Below are positions 50,880 to 60,694 of a stretch of DNA of 64,000 nt, piece after piece. A program made the translations under genes and the position numbers. The stretch's first letter is position 1; every line of letters starts with the position of its first letter. The DNA is taken from assembly GCA_004556455.1 (NCBI GenBank), contig SFGY01000008.1:31999-95998 (forward strand), written 5' to 3'. Below the pieces are notes generated by a model. It ran no database searches. It had not been told where the DNA came from and saw nothing but the letters and a program-made list of their open reading frames with translations. The DNA comes from Clostridiales bacterium. GTDB lineage: Bacteria > Bacillota > Clostridia > Saccharofermentanales > DTU023.

Positions 50880-52442
50880 TTACGGCTCTGTCTCATCTGC
50901 TTCTGCATCTGCATTTGCAGCTTCCATGGCCGCCTCATACGCGGCTTCCTCTTCCTCGGGAGTGCTCTGCTGATCCTGCCATATCCACTCACGCTTTTCT
51001 TTGTTCTGTCCCTCTCCCTCGGGCTTGTACACCTGTTGTTTGCCGGAAAGATCCAGCGTACCCGGCAGCTTACCTTTGAGTATACCTGCTTCCAGGACTT
51101 CACTCAGCCAGATAAAATGGTCTTTAAGGTAGGCATTGTTGGAACAGTTTACACTGAGTTTTTCTTTTTCCTGGTCGGGCTTAATTCTCAATAGAACCCT
51201 TCGGTAGCCGGAGCTATGGATTTCTTCGACATGAGGCAGCAGTGGTTCTCCGCTGTGCCGCTCAAAGTCAGCTTCAACCAGCGCGCTCATCACGGCAATG
51301 CAACGCTGTAAGTCATTGGGCGCATCTACAGTAAGTTTTTCACCAATTTTCATACTGACCACAGATATGCCGCGAATTGCTGGCAGTCCTGCGGGCAGTG
51401 TGGAAGTCAGGCCACAGGCCACTCCGTCCCGGTCTATCATGACTGCCTCTTCACCATTTTGAATAAACGCGATAGGAATTCTTTCCTCCAGATCGAAATG
51501 TATTTTACCCGGAAAATCTAGGCGAATATCAATTTTTTTAAGTTCAGGAAAGGACTCCCTTATACTGCTTTCAGCCTTTAAATAGCGTCCTGTCAGAAAG
51601 CTGTCCAAGTTCCCCCCCAGACCCTGAATAAAATGCTGGCCGGGGTGGAGGCCGGAGATTCGGCTGATCTCCTCAAAATCATGAAAATAGAGTTTAGGAT
51701 GAACCAGCTCGCGAATGATGAAAATGGGCGAAAGGACAAATAGCAGAAGGAGTAAAAAAAGCAATGAAAGCAGCACGGCCACTCGGCTTTTAGGATCACT
51801 AAGAATTTTTTTGAGCAGCTTAACGCGTGAAGAGGGGGTCTTCTCTGAGGGAGCCGCTCCTTCGAATCTGGCAGGGGCTGTTCCCGCAGGCCGGGCGGCA
51901 GTTGTTTTCCCCTGCTCCTGTTGCGGTTGTGCCTTCCGGGCCACATCTGATGCTGTCATGGTAGCCGGAGCCATACGAACGGGCTTATTTGGACCCACCT
52001 GAACTCTCGATGTTCCAGGATCCTGTTTTGGGATCATCGACTTTCCTGGCTCAGGAGATCTTGCTTGATGAAAGGGCGGGAATCTATCCTGAGTCTTCTG
52101 CTTTGGCCTGACTGTAGTCTGAGCACGCTGCTGCGTCAGCTTGGCTGCTGTTGGGGTGTGCTGCTGTGACGACTTGACCGCAGCTTGACGGTGCTGCTGC
52201 ATCGGCTTTCCCGAAGCTTGAGCGTGCTGAGGCATCGGCTTGACTGCAGCTTGGGCATGCTGCTGCGACTGAAAGCTTGTCTGAGCCTGTGGCTGCTGCC
52301 TGGGTTTAAAGTTGATCTGAGCTCCCTGAGGAGGAGTGTTTCCCATAGGGCTTATATTGTTCCGGGGCGACGGTTTTCTGGGAGCCTGTGGAGGTTTGGG
52401 AAGAGAGGGTTGCACAGTTGGCCCTGTTTCATTTCTTTTCAT
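50880..52442 (-). CDS. ftsQ: FtsQ/DivIB-type division protein with a long repetitive N-terminus
   Basis: A 520-residue single-pass protein. The ATG at 52442 has GGAGGAGGG upstream. The cytoplasmic part is very long, about 235 residues, Gln/Pro/Lys-rich, with six 11-residue repeats at 49-114. One TM segment (about 238-262; VAVLLSLLFLLLLLFVLSP) follows, then the POTRA domain (SGLHPGQHFIQ) and FtsQ beta domain. Usual FtsQ/DivIB proteins have 20-170 cytoplasmic residues. It links early and late divisome proteins. The C-terminus is acidic. Position between murG and ftsZ supports the call. Confidence 0.88.
   Translation of the reverse strand: MKRNETGPTVQPSLPKPPQAPRKPSPRNNISPMGNTPPQGAQINFKPRQQPQAQTSFQSQQHAQAAVKPMPQHAQASGKPMQQHRQAAVKSSQQHTPTAAKLTQQRAQTTVRPKQKTQDRFPPFHQARSPEPGKSMIPKQDPGTSRVQVGPNKPVRMAPATMTASDVARKAQPQQEQGKTTAARPAGTAPARFEGAAPSEKTPSSRVKLLKKILSDPKSRVAVLLSLLFLLLLLFVLSPIFIIRELVHPKLYFHDFEEISRISGLHPGQHFIQGLGGNLDSFLTGRYLKAESSIRESFPELKKIDIRLDFPGKIHFDLEERIPIAFIQNGEEAVMIDRDGVACGLTSTLPAGLPAIRGISVVSMKIGEKLTVDAPNDLQRCIAVMSALVEADFERHSGEPLLPHVEEIHSSGYRRVLLRIKPDQEKEKLSVNCSNNAYLKDHFIWLSEVLEAGILKGKLPGTLDLSGKQQVYKPEGEGQNKEKREWIWQDQQSTPEEEEAAYEAAMEAANADAEADETEP
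52101..52298 (-). repeat. Six 33-bp (11-residue) repeats in ftsQ
   Basis: Residues 49-114 of FtsQ divide exactly into six units of 11 residues beginning QQ or PQ, for example QQHAQAAVKPM and PQHAQASGKPM, with increasing divergence towards the ends. In DNA this is a 33-bp tandem repeat in frame. Confidence 0.8.
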
Positions 52443-52458
52443 GATTGTCCCTCCTCCT

Positions 52459-53601
52459 TTATTTATCCATAGCTGCCAGTTCAAGCACGGCAGCCGCAAT
52501 ATCTTCGGCTGCTCGCGGGCGGGCAAGCTCGAGAGCTGCAGCCGCCATCTTCTGCCGCTTTTCTTTGTTATCCATAAGCTGAGTAATAAGGCGTGCCAGG
52601 CTCTCCGCATTCACTTCGCTGTCTTCGAGCAAGATGGAGGCCCCGCTCTCAACAAAGACCTGAGCGTTTCTGCGCTGATGATCGTTGGCCGCCTGGGGAA
52701 AAGGAATGAGGATGGAAGCCTTCCCCGAGGCTGCCGTTTCCATCAGAAATCCAGCACCTGCCCTGCCAATCAGGAGATCAGCCGCCGGCATCCAGAGGCG
52801 TGTGTCAAGGTAGTCGGCGACCCTGATGTGAGCCTGCTCATCCACTGCGCCATGTAAAAAACACTTGTTGACACTGCCGCCGCTGAGACAGAGCAGAAGC
52901 TTTGGATGTTGACTGCATAGCGCCTGCCAGCTTGAATTTTCAGCCAGGGCTTCAACAGCTTCATTAAGTCTTCTTGCACCCAGGCTTCCGCCAAGAACAA
53001 CACAAAGTTCAGTTTCAGCATCCAGGCCAAGCTCTGCCCTTGCCTCCGCAGAACTTGTCTCAAAAAAAGCGCGTTTCACCGGATTACCACAGAGCTGTGT
53101 ATGCCCTTTTACGACGTCTGGAAAAAACTTTTCGCTGCCTTTAAAACTCAGGCAAATGCAGTCGGCCAAACGCGAGAGCAGGCGGTTTGCTCTTCCCGGA
53201 TAAGCATTTTGCTCGTGCAGCAGTATGGGAATATTCAGAAGTTTTGCAGCCACAATCAGGGGGGCGCAAACATAGCCCCCCGTACCCACCACAGCACGAG
53301 GTCTTATTATTTTCAGCTGAGCTATCGCCTCTCTGATGCCACGAAGGGTTCGCAGAAAAAACCGCGGAAAGGTCATGAAACCCGAAGGCAGGGCCGAAGC
53401 GGTAATTTGAAAGGTCGGCCAGGGCTCTTTTTCAAGCATCGTTTTTTCCAGGCCTTCCTGAGTCACGGCAAAATGAATTTCACACGAAGGGCGTTCTGCT
53501 TTGACGGCCACAGCAATAGCGAGTGCAGGATTGACATGGCCTGCCGTCCCGCCTCCCGCAAAAACATACGTCTCTTTATTATTCTGCCTGCTGCTCCTCA
53601 A
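52459..53601 (-). CDS. murG: Undecaprenyldiphospho-muramoylpentapeptide GlcNAc transferase
   Basis: A 380-residue GT28 glycosyltransferase that converts lipid I to lipid II on the inner membrane face. It has the glycine-rich FAGGGTAGHVNPALA, GGYVCAP, the second loop LGGSLGARRLNEAVE and the UDP-GlcNAc-binding region RAGAGFLMETAASGKASILIPFP. The frame opens with a TTG (53601) and AAGGA nine bases upstream; no ATG is available close by. murC, often next to it, is missing. Confidence 0.96.
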   Translation of the reverse strand: MRSSRQNNKETYVFAGGGTAGHVNPALAIAVAVKAERPSCEIHFAVTQEGLEKTMLEKEPWPTFQITASALPSGFMTFPRFFLRTLRGIREAIAQLKIIRPRAVVGTGGYVCAPLIVAAKLLNIPILLHEQNAYPGRANRLLSRLADCICLSFKGSEKFFPDVVKGHTQLCGNPVKRAFFETSSAEARAELGLDAETELCVVLGGSLGARRLNEAVEALAENSSWQALCSQHPKLLLCLSGGSVNKCFLHGAVDEQAHIRVADYLDTRLWMPAADLLIGRAGAGFLMETAASGKASILIPFPQAANDHQRRNAQVFVESGASILLEDSEVNAESLARLITQLMDNKEKRQKMAAAALELARPRAAEDIAAAVLELAAMDK

Positions 53602-53672
53602 GTTTTATGATCCTTCCCCAAAGAAACGGGCCTGCTCCTTTACAGACTTTCTACCGTTTACTGAGACTTCTC

Positions 53673-55055
53673 CTATTTGAACCCTGCCGCGCTTTTTCTC
53701 TCGTCGCTGTGGCCTTGTGGATCCCGTCTTTTTAAAAGCTGTCGCAGAACGGGGTCTTCCCGCTGAGCACAGCGTGAAACCGAAAGGATCATGCCCACAG
53801 CGATAAGGAAAAAGAAATTGGCTGAACCTCCGTAACTGAAAAAGGGCAGAGAAATTCCCGTTGAGGGGATAATTTCTGCTGCAACGGCAATGTTGAGAAG
53901 CGCCTGCAGCGTAATTAAAAAGATCGCACCCCAGGAGAGTAAGGGAGCAAAGATTCCTGAAGCATTTAAGGCAATACCCGCACCGACAAGAAAATAGGCC
54001 ATAAAAAGTAAAAGAATGGCTGAGGTTCCGATAAAACCAAGTTCTTCGCCTATGGATGAGAGGATGTAATCGTTATAGACCATGGGAAGAAAACCAGATT
54101 TTTGCAGACCCATGCCCAGGCCTTTGCCAGTTAAACCTCCGGAACCGAGAGCATAGCGGGACTGCTTCACCTGGTGAATCTGGTCAGCACTGGCCTCGTC
54201 CGGTTTATTGAAAGTGTCAAAGCGTTGACTGACATGCTGAAATTTCTCTCCGATAAAATCAAAGAAGCTCTGACCGTCGCGTGCAAGTGGTACAGCAATC
54301 ACGAGCAGCAGCACACAGATCAGAAACCAGGGAAGGAGCTGCAAGAGGCCGGAAAGCCAAATTTTAAGGGGAATCCTGGCCACAAAAAAGATGGACAGAC
54401 TCAGCAGAAAAACAATCACCGCGCCGGACAGATGGGGCTGAAAGACAATCAAAACGAGCCAGAGGCCCAGAGCAAGCGCAGGATAAGTAATCATGAGACG
54501 AGCTTCAAGGCGTTGATCCTTGACTTTGTCGTTCAGAACCCAGACTCCTCCTGCCCGCATCTTCCTGACGAAGGAAAAATAGGATGAGAGGCAGTAAATG
54601 ACGGAAATCTTGGCAAATTCAGAAGGCTGAAAGGTAATCGGTCCAAGTTTCAGCCAGCGGACAGCCCCATATTCCCCTTCAGTGCCGGCAAACATAACTG
54701 CGGCAAGGAGGAGCGTCGTCAGGGCATAGGCAATCAGCATAAAGCTGAAATTATTAAGCAGCCGGACATCCAGAAACTGGCCGATACCGAGCATCGCAAG
54801 AAGGCCGGCAAGCGTAAAGATAAACTGTCGCCGTACATAATAGAGCGGATCTCCAGCATCGGCATAGGCCGAGCTCAGGCTGGCAGAAAAAAGCATAATC
54901 AGGCCAAAGCTCACCAGCACAAAACTGAGGATGAGAAAAGATAAATTCATCCTGCGGTATTGAGCTAATTGCTGGCGCAAGGCATTTTCATTTTTCAGCG
55001 CCACCTCACGTTGCTCAATTTCAGCCCGGGCTTTGGCAAAATCACTAACGGCCAT
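53673..55055 (-). CDS. ftsW: SEDS-family lipid II polymerase FtsW
   Basis: A 460-residue SEDS glycosyltransferase with about ten membrane segments after a 37-residue charged N-terminus. The signature EIIPSTGISLPFFSYGGSANFF is near the C-terminus, and YNDYILSSIGEELGFIG precedes it. It polymerises glycan strands at the septum with a partner class B PBP (57574-60015). The dcw position confirms FtsW over RodA. Confidence 0.94.
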   Translation of the reverse strand: MAVSDFAKARAEIEQREVALKNENALRQQLAQYRRMNLSFLILSFVLVSFGLIMLFSASLSSAYADAGDPLYYVRRQFIFTLAGLLAMLGIGQFLDVRLLNNFSFMLIAYALTTLLLAAVMFAGTEGEYGAVRWLKLGPITFQPSEFAKISVIYCLSSYFSFVRKMRAGGVWVLNDKVKDQRLEARLMITYPALALGLWLVLIVFQPHLSGAVIVFLLSLSIFFVARIPLKIWLSGLLQLLPWFLICVLLLVIAVPLARDGQSFFDFIGEKFQHVSQRFDTFNKPDEASADQIHQVKQSRYALGSGGLTGKGLGMGLQKSGFLPMVYNDYILSSIGEELGFIGTSAILLLFMAYFLVGAGIALNASGIFAPLLSWGAIFLITLQALLNIAVAAEIIPSTGISLPFFSYGGSANFFFLIAVGMILSVSRCAQREDPVLRQLLKRRDPQGHSDERKSAAGFK

Positions 55056-55090
55056 GCTTATCCTCCTCTCTCTTTTCCCCGTTCTGACGC

Positions 55091-56080
55091 TCAGATTAAG
55101 AGCAAGGCGAGCAAGCCGCCCGCAAGTTCCGCCAGGGCAAAAACCAGAACAATTTTTTCTTCCTTCCAGCCTCCCAGCTCAAAGTGATGATGAAGCGGAG
55201 ACATGCGAAAGATCCGTTTGCCGTGACTGAGTTTAAAATAAGACACCTGGAGGAGCACAGATAGACCTTCAACAATATAAACAATTCCCGTCAGCAGGAT
55301 CAGCCAGGGCACGCCAGCTAAAAGCGGGATAGCCGCCACAGAGGCTCCCAGAAAAAGTGAACCGGTATCCCCCATAAACACTTTGGCCGGATGACGATTG
55401 ACGATAAAGAAGCCGGCACAGCCTCCCGCCAGAGCAAGACAGTATTCGATCAGGGCTTCTGCATCAATGGGCAGATTCTTACGTTTCAGCAGCACCATGG
55501 CTACAGCCAGCATGAGAGCCGTGACCATCGTCACGGTCGTTGCCAGACCATCTTCACCATCGGTCAGATTCACCGAATTGGAAACGTAGAAAAGGTAAAG
55601 CACGATAAAAATAACGTAGATCACTTTGCCCCAGGAGGAAAAGCTGATACTCTGCTCAGAAAGCGGCAGGAGCAGGATTGGGCCCTGAGAATTTCCATAG
55701 ACGTAAAAGAGGCTGAAAAGCAGAGAAATACAGCCCAAAGCGAGAATTTTTTCTTTGACAGAAAGGCCTTCTTTGCGCACGCGCACCTTGACAGCATCAT
55801 CCGCAAAGCCTACCAGGCCAAAAGACAAAGAAAGCAAGGTTAACAGCAGAAAATGGTCAAACGCCGCTTGTCGTAAAAGGCGCAAGAGCGCAAGACCAAG
55901 CAGGGGCAGGATAAAGAAGAAGCCGCCCATAGTGGGGGTGCCCCGCTTTTTGTAATGAGCTCTGGGTCCTTCTTCACGGACATCCTGACCCAGGTGCCAG
56001 CGTCTCAGCAGAGGCAGGCCGAAATATGAAGCGATCAGCGTCAAGCCAAAGCAAAAAAGAAAAGCTACGGCATATTTCAT
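55091..56080 (-). CDS. mraY: Phospho-N-acetylmuramoyl-pentapeptide transferase
   Basis: A 329-residue polytopic enzyme that makes lipid I. Motifs are RAHYKKRGTPTMGG near the N-terminus, the Asp-containing FADDAVKV, NLTDGEDGLATT, FMGDTGSLFLG, and the cytoplasmic loop PLHHHFELGGWKEEKIV. Start overlaps the murF stop (ATGA). murD, usually next, is absent. Confidence 0.97.
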   Translation of the reverse strand: MKYAVAFLFCFGLTLIASYFGLPLLRRWHLGQDVREEGPRAHYKKRGTPTMGGFFFILPLLGLALLRLLRQAAFDHFLLLTLLSLSFGLVGFADDAVKVRVRKEGLSVKEKILALGCISLLFSLFYVYGNSQGPILLLPLSEQSISFSSWGKVIYVIFIVLYLFYVSNSVNLTDGEDGLATTVTMVTALMLAVAMVLLKRKNLPIDAEALIEYCLALAGGCAGFFIVNRHPAKVFMGDTGSLFLGASVAAIPLLAGVPWLILLTGIVYIVEGLSVLLQVSYFKLSHGKRIFRMSPLHHHFELGGWKEEKIVLVFALAELAGGLLALLLI

Positions 56081-57558
56081 GAAATCGTCTCCTTCGCTTT
56101 TTCACCAGCCAGACCCTGTCCCACATTTTCCATACGATAGTAGCGCGATCCTTTAATCAGGACGACATCGTTGAGCTGAAGTTTTCCGCGCAGAGCATCG
56201 GCAATCGCATCGGCAGACTCCAGCCGGAAAACCGGAATGCCGGAGCCTACCTCTTTAAGACCCTCTTCAATGAAAACTGTCTCCTCACCCGTCAGATAAA
56301 GGGCATCTATATTGAGTTGGGCCAGTTTACGGCCAATCTCAAGATGCAAGTCTCTGCTGTAGCGTCCAAGCTCGCGGATGCCTCCCAGGCAGGCAATGCG
56401 CCGTCCTCCATCGTGACCCAGGAGTTGAAGCGTATCCAAAGCCGTCATCACAGATTCCGGCGAGCTTGCATTGTAAGAATCATCAATCAGCAACCAACCC
56501 TCACGCTCTTCAATATGCTGACGCTGTCGGGTGTTGATAAAATTCGACGCTGCTGCGGCCGCTTTTTCGATATCCAGACCGAGGGCATAAGCCGAAGCAA
56601 GCGCAAAGAGCGCTGAGCGTACAAGAAATTTTCCCGGTTGAGGTATCGTGACCGGCAGATCCAGTGCTGCATCGAGACTGAAATGCAAATGAAAGCTTGT
56701 GCTTCGTGGTGTAAGCTGAATGCTTTCAGCCCAGAAGCAGGGGCGCCCTTCCTGCCAGTCCGTCGGTTTTTCGGTGCTCACACGCCAGATCGATATCTCT
56801 GGGGTATTTTCTTCCATCCAACGGTTCAGGTACTCATCTTCGCCATTGAGGAGGATAAGCCCCGTCTTGCGCATGCCTCGGAGTATATCCATTTTTTCCC
56901 TGAGAATATTTTCCCGGCTGCCCAGATATTCGGCATGGCTATAGCCAATGCTCGTGACGATGGCAATGTCCGGACAGCAGATCTCGCTGAGTACGGCTAT
57001 TTCGCCTCGTCTGTCCATGCCCAGTTCCGCGATGATAACATCATCCTCATCGTCCGCCTGCAAAATGGTCAGTGGAACACCGATATTATTATTTTCATTT
57101 TCGCGCGTTTCGTGCGTATTCATTTGTGAGGCAATCACTGTATTGACCATACGGCGTGTGGTCGTCTTTCCGACACTTCCGGTGATGGCGATTAGAGAAG
57201 CCAGGAGCGTTTGTCGGTAGCCTCTGGCAATATCCTGATAAGCTTTCAGCGTATCCTCGACCTTGAGCAGATCAGGAGCGGCATCAGCTTTTGCAAAACG
57301 TTTTTCCAATTCTGCGGCAATCGCACTATCCGCTCTGAGAACCAGAAGGCCAGCTCCTTTTGCGGCGGCTTTCTCCGCATAGTCATGGCCATCAAAATAA
57401 TCTCCCTTGAGAGCCAGAAAAATTTCGCCCTTACGCAGTTTTCGCGAATCCGTACAAATGCCGCGATAAAAGTGCTCTGTATTTTTGGCGTTGGCTGCGG
57501 AGAGAATAAGTTCACCGCCAGTCCAGGTTCTGATTTGCTCAGGTAAAAAACGTGCCAT
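56077..57558 (-). CDS. murF: UDP-MurNAc-tripeptide--D-alanyl-D-alanine ligase
   Basis: A 493-residue Mur ligase adding D-Ala-D-Ala. It has the P-loop ITGSVGKTTTRRM, ETRENENNNIGVPLT, the carbamylated-Lys region and ATP-site motif DDSYNASSPESVM, and the C-terminal domain IACLGGIRELG. It lies 15 nt after the PBP gene and overlaps mraY. murE is absent from this cluster. Confidence 0.96.
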   Translation of the reverse strand: MARFLPEQIRTWTGGELILSAANAKNTEHFYRGICTDSRKLRKGEIFLALKGDYFDGHDYAEKAAAKGAGLLVLRADSAIAAELEKRFAKADAAPDLLKVEDTLKAYQDIARGYRQTLLASLIAITGSVGKTTTRRMVNTVIASQMNTHETRENENNNIGVPLTILQADDEDDVIIAELGMDRRGEIAVLSEICCPDIAIVTSIGYSHAEYLGSRENILREKMDILRGMRKTGLILLNGEDEYLNRWMEENTPEISIWRVSTEKPTDWQEGRPCFWAESIQLTPRSTSFHLHFSLDAALDLPVTIPQPGKFLVRSALFALASAYALGLDIEKAAAAASNFINTRQRQHIEEREGWLLIDDSYNASSPESVMTALDTLQLLGHDGGRRIACLGGIRELGRYSRDLHLEIGRKLAQLNIDALYLTGEETVFIEEGLKEVGSGIPVFRLESADAIADALRGKLQLNDVVLIKGSRYYRMENVGQGLAGEKAKETIS

Positions 57559-57573
57559 AATTTATGCCTTTCT

Positions 57574-60015
57574 CTAGCCCTGGCTCTCCGCAGGACTTTC
57601 CAGATTTTGTTCTTCTACCGGGATCCCACTGTTGTTTTCTCCAAGCTGCCCGGCAGTATCGTCATCCGCAGTCTCAGGCTCCGCCTGCGGAAGATTCTGT
57701 GACCAGTCCTCCTGGGGATGTATATCTGCTTCAGGGAGTTGATCCAGCTCTGAGCCGGTCATCTCAGCTTCTCTTGGAGGGAGTTCCAGGGCAATACGGA
57801 TGACTTGGCCACGATAAATGCCCTCACCTGGATTTCCTGAAGAGTTGGCCGGAAGGTTTTGCGGGTTGGCTACCTTCTGCGAGACGCAGCAGCCCATCAT
57901 ATTGCCTTCAAATTGAGGCACGAGACCCAGAGCATTGCAGCTGTCGATCACCTCGTTGTAGTTCATTTCACTGAAGTCGGGAATGGTCACCATAATTTTC
58001 GGCGCACTGTCCTTATAGACGAAAATATTTGTCCCCGGATAAATTAAGGTTCCCGGCGCAGGCAGCTGGCCTTTAATCTTAGAATCTGCCAGGGTCAGGT
58101 CGTCTCCTGCGACGACAGGTACATGGTTAAAGGTCATGCTTTCTCCAGCCTGATTCACGGTGTAACCTGTAAGATCAGGGACGCGAATGGACCGGCCCAT
58201 TTTGTAAACATCCGTGCTATCGTAGCTGCGGTCAAAATTGAGATAATCCAGAATTTTCGAAGTCGCATTAAGCGTGACGATTTCAGCCTCAGTTCCGCCG
58301 ATTTTGGGATTGTCAGGCTTTTTGAGAATCATCAGGACGAGGACCTCAGGATGATCTATGGGTCCTGCCCCCATAAAGGAAATGGTGTTCTTCCCTGTAA
58401 GTTCGTCAGTAGAGGTCGAAGTTTTACCTCCAATCGCGTACCCCCAGCTATTCGTATAACCGTTGGAGTATTGCACCATACCGCGCATCAGCTTGCGAAT
58501 TCTCGCTGAGGTTTCAGGGGCAATTACCTGACGGACAACATCGGGGCCAGGAAGCCCCTGAATACGGCCATCGGCATCGCAGACCTCCTTAATGATATGG
58601 GGCGTTACCAGTTTACCGCCATTGACCAGAGCACAGAAAGCACGCATGAGATGTAGCGGAGTCACACTCGAAGATTCGCCAAAAGAAAGGTTTGCAAGGT
58701 CCAGGATCGAGGGCCTGCTGTGAAAAATACATTGAGCTTCGCCGGGCAGGCCTACCCCTGTAGATTCATAGAAACCAAAGGCGTGCATGTAGTCATAATA
58801 TTTTTCGATCCCAAGAGCCAGGGAAATTTGCACAAAGACCGGGTTACAGGATTTCCAAAAACCCTGTTCCATGGTTTCGTAACCATGGCCGTCACCACTT
58901 ACACAGGAAATGGTCGCATCAAGAACCTGTATAGGATCATCGCTGTAATAACTTTCCTCCGTACAGACATTCTCCTCCATGCCAATAGCTGCAGTCAGCG
59001 TTTTCATCGTCGAACCAGCCTCATAAAGATCGGATATCGTTTTGTTACGCCACACATGCTGCTGTAGCCAGTCAATGGTCTTTTCATCCGACGGATCCCA
59101 TTTTTTGGGATCTTTGGAGGCTGGCGCTGCTGTTGGACTCTGACTTTCAAAATATGGGTAGGAGGCCATACCGTAAATTTCACCTGTATAGGGGTTAACA
59201 CACAGGGCCATGCCATCTTCAACGGCATTGTAAGCCTTGATCGCCGCCTCAAGATCCACCTGGAGAATCTTCTGAATATTCATATCCAGAGTAAGCGTTA
59301 AATCTTGACCATTTTTACCCGGTTTCTGCAGGCTTTCGCTGTAGGGCAGTCGTCCATGACTTGTATAGTTATCTCTGGCACCGTAATCAAAGCCGGGCTC
59401 TCCAGTTAATTCCGCGTCGTAGGCCAGTTCAACACCAAGTCGGCCTGTCAGCGTTTTATCATCGTAAGAGGCAAAGCCAATGACCTGGCTGGCCAGATTT
59501 CCGTTTGTATAGTAGCGTCGCGGTTCAGCATCCAGGCGCACACCACCAATTTGATTGTCCTGAATATAAGCTTCCAGAGCTTTTCCCTTTTCCTCCGGGA
59601 CATCTTTAGCCACTTGGATATAAGTGGCTTCCACATCCTTCAGCGCCTCCTCCATCTTAGAGCGTTCAAGACCGAGCGTGTCACAGAAAAATGACACAAT
59701 CTCTTCTGTTTGCACGGTCTTTGAGCGCGAGTAAAGATGTTTGGGCGTTACTCCAACTCTGTAAACATAATGCGTGCCTGCAAGTTTGACACCGTTGCGG
59801 TCATAAATGTCCCCCCGGGAAGGTGCGTAATAAGTATTGGAGTAGTATTGTCCGGCCGCTGCTTCAGATATTTCATTGTGTTCGAGCACCTGAATTTTAA
59901 AAAGAGCCAGCAGCAAAACGGCAGAAACAAGAATCAGCCCCATAGCCATCCAGCGGATGGCTTTGTGGCTGACCTGACGTTGGCTGTTATTTCTTTTTTT
60001 TAGCTTTTGACTCAT
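57574..60015 (-). CDS. Class B penicillin-binding protein (FtsI/SpoVD type) with PASTA region
   Basis: An 813-residue division transpeptidase. One TM segment (about 22-42), a dimerisation domain with RGDIYDRNGVKLAGT, the transpeptidase domain with SxxK in EAGSTMKTL (Ser about 335), SxN in KSCNPVF, and the third motif as GGKTSTSTD (about 528), where the usual KTG glycine is Ser. Two PASTA-like domains (about 605-735) follow, then an acidic tail. It works with FtsW. No obvious ribosome-binding site precedes the ATG. Whether it is the vegetative FtsI or sporulation SpoVD form cannot be decided. Confidence 0.93.
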   Translation of the reverse strand: MSQKLKKRNNSQRQVSHKAIRWMAMGLILVSAVLLLALFKIQVLEHNEISEAAAGQYYSNTYYAPSRGDIYDRNGVKLAGTHYVYRVGVTPKHLYSRSKTVQTEEIVSFFCDTLGLERSKMEEALKDVEATYIQVAKDVPEEKGKALEAYIQDNQIGGVRLDAEPRRYYTNGNLASQVIGFASYDDKTLTGRLGVELAYDAELTGEPGFDYGARDNYTSHGRLPYSESLQKPGKNGQDLTLTLDMNIQKILQVDLEAAIKAYNAVEDGMALCVNPYTGEIYGMASYPYFESQSPTAAPASKDPKKWDPSDEKTIDWLQQHVWRNKTISDLYEAGSTMKTLTAAIGMEENVCTEESYYSDDPIQVLDATISCVSGDGHGYETMEQGFWKSCNPVFVQISLALGIEKYYDYMHAFGFYESTGVGLPGEAQCIFHSRPSILDLANLSFGESSSVTPLHLMRAFCALVNGGKLVTPHIIKEVCDADGRIQGLPGPDVVRQVIAPETSARIRKLMRGMVQYSNGYTNSWGYAIGGKTSTSTDELTGKNTISFMGAGPIDHPEVLVLMILKKPDNPKIGGTEAEIVTLNATSKILDYLNFDRSYDSTDVYKMGRSIRVPDLTGYTVNQAGESMTFNHVPVVAGDDLTLADSKIKGQLPAPGTLIYPGTNIFVYKDSAPKIMVTIPDFSEMNYNEVIDSCNALGLVPQFEGNMMGCCVSQKVANPQNLPANSSGNPGEGIYRGQVIRIALELPPREAEMTGSELDQLPEADIHPQEDWSQNLPQAEPETADDDTAGQLGENNSGIPVEEQNLESPAESQG

Positions 60016-60050
60016 CTTGACATCATTTCAGCTCGTCGCCATATCTGTAC

Positions 60051-60689
60051 TTACGGCCTATACTCCTGAATCTTTTTGTTGTCATTTTGATCACTATGTC
60101 TTAATGCCTTTATGTAAGCTTCTAAAACATAAGTGTTATTTTTCTCATTTTGGAGCTTTGCTTCACTTGAATCGTTCTGATCGTAGAGGACCGTTTTATC
60201 GCTTTTGGGTAAAACCATGGGAACACGTTGAAGCTGTGATGGCTTTCGCAATCCAAAAAGTCTGAGAGCATCGTCTGCAATGACTTTCATATCACTTTGT
60301 CGCAGCATGTCCTCACGCATTTCGCTATTCTTCTTGCGAGCTTCTGAGATTTCATTACGAAGACGCGTGTTGCTAAAGTTTTTTTCAAAAATCTCGGCCT
60401 GCCGAAACATCAATCCAGCAAACATCAGACTGAAGCCAATGAGCAGAGCCATGCCCTGAAGAAGCTTTCGACTTCTCAGGATGCTCATATTCTTTCTTTC
60501 TTTACGGAATAAAAGGCGTTCTTCTTCACGGGCCAGAGCCAATGCATTTCTCTCACGTTCTTCTTCTAGTTCAGGGGCATGCCATAACTCAGAGTTTTCA
60601 GAAATAGCGGAAAATTCCGAACTCATTCTGTGTCTTGCCTGGTCCAGGGCCAGACTTCCCACTGACATTTGCTCAAAATACTCGGCCAT
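60051..60689 (-). CDS. ftsL: FtsL-like divisome protein
   Basis: A 212-residue protein between rsmH and the PBP gene, where ftsL normally lies. A charged cytoplasmic part of about 75 residues is followed by one TM segment (about 77-97; LLQGMALLIGFSLMFAGLMF) and a coiled coil (RLRNEISEARKKNSEMREDML), the FtsL layout, and then about 65 extra residues that typical FtsL lacks. Primary sequence of FtsL is poorly conserved, so position and topology carry the call. Confidence 0.8.
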   Translation of the reverse strand: MAEYFEQMSVGSLALDQARHRMSSEFSAISENSELWHAPELEEERERNALALAREEERLLFRKERKNMSILRSRKLLQGMALLIGFSLMFAGLMFRQAEIFEKNFSNTRLRNEISEARKKNSEMREDMLRQSDMKVIADDALRLFGLRKPSQLQRVPMVLPKSDKTVLYDQNDSSEAKLQNEKNNTYVLEAYIKALRHSDQNDNKKIQEYRP

Positions 60690-60694
60690 CTTCT

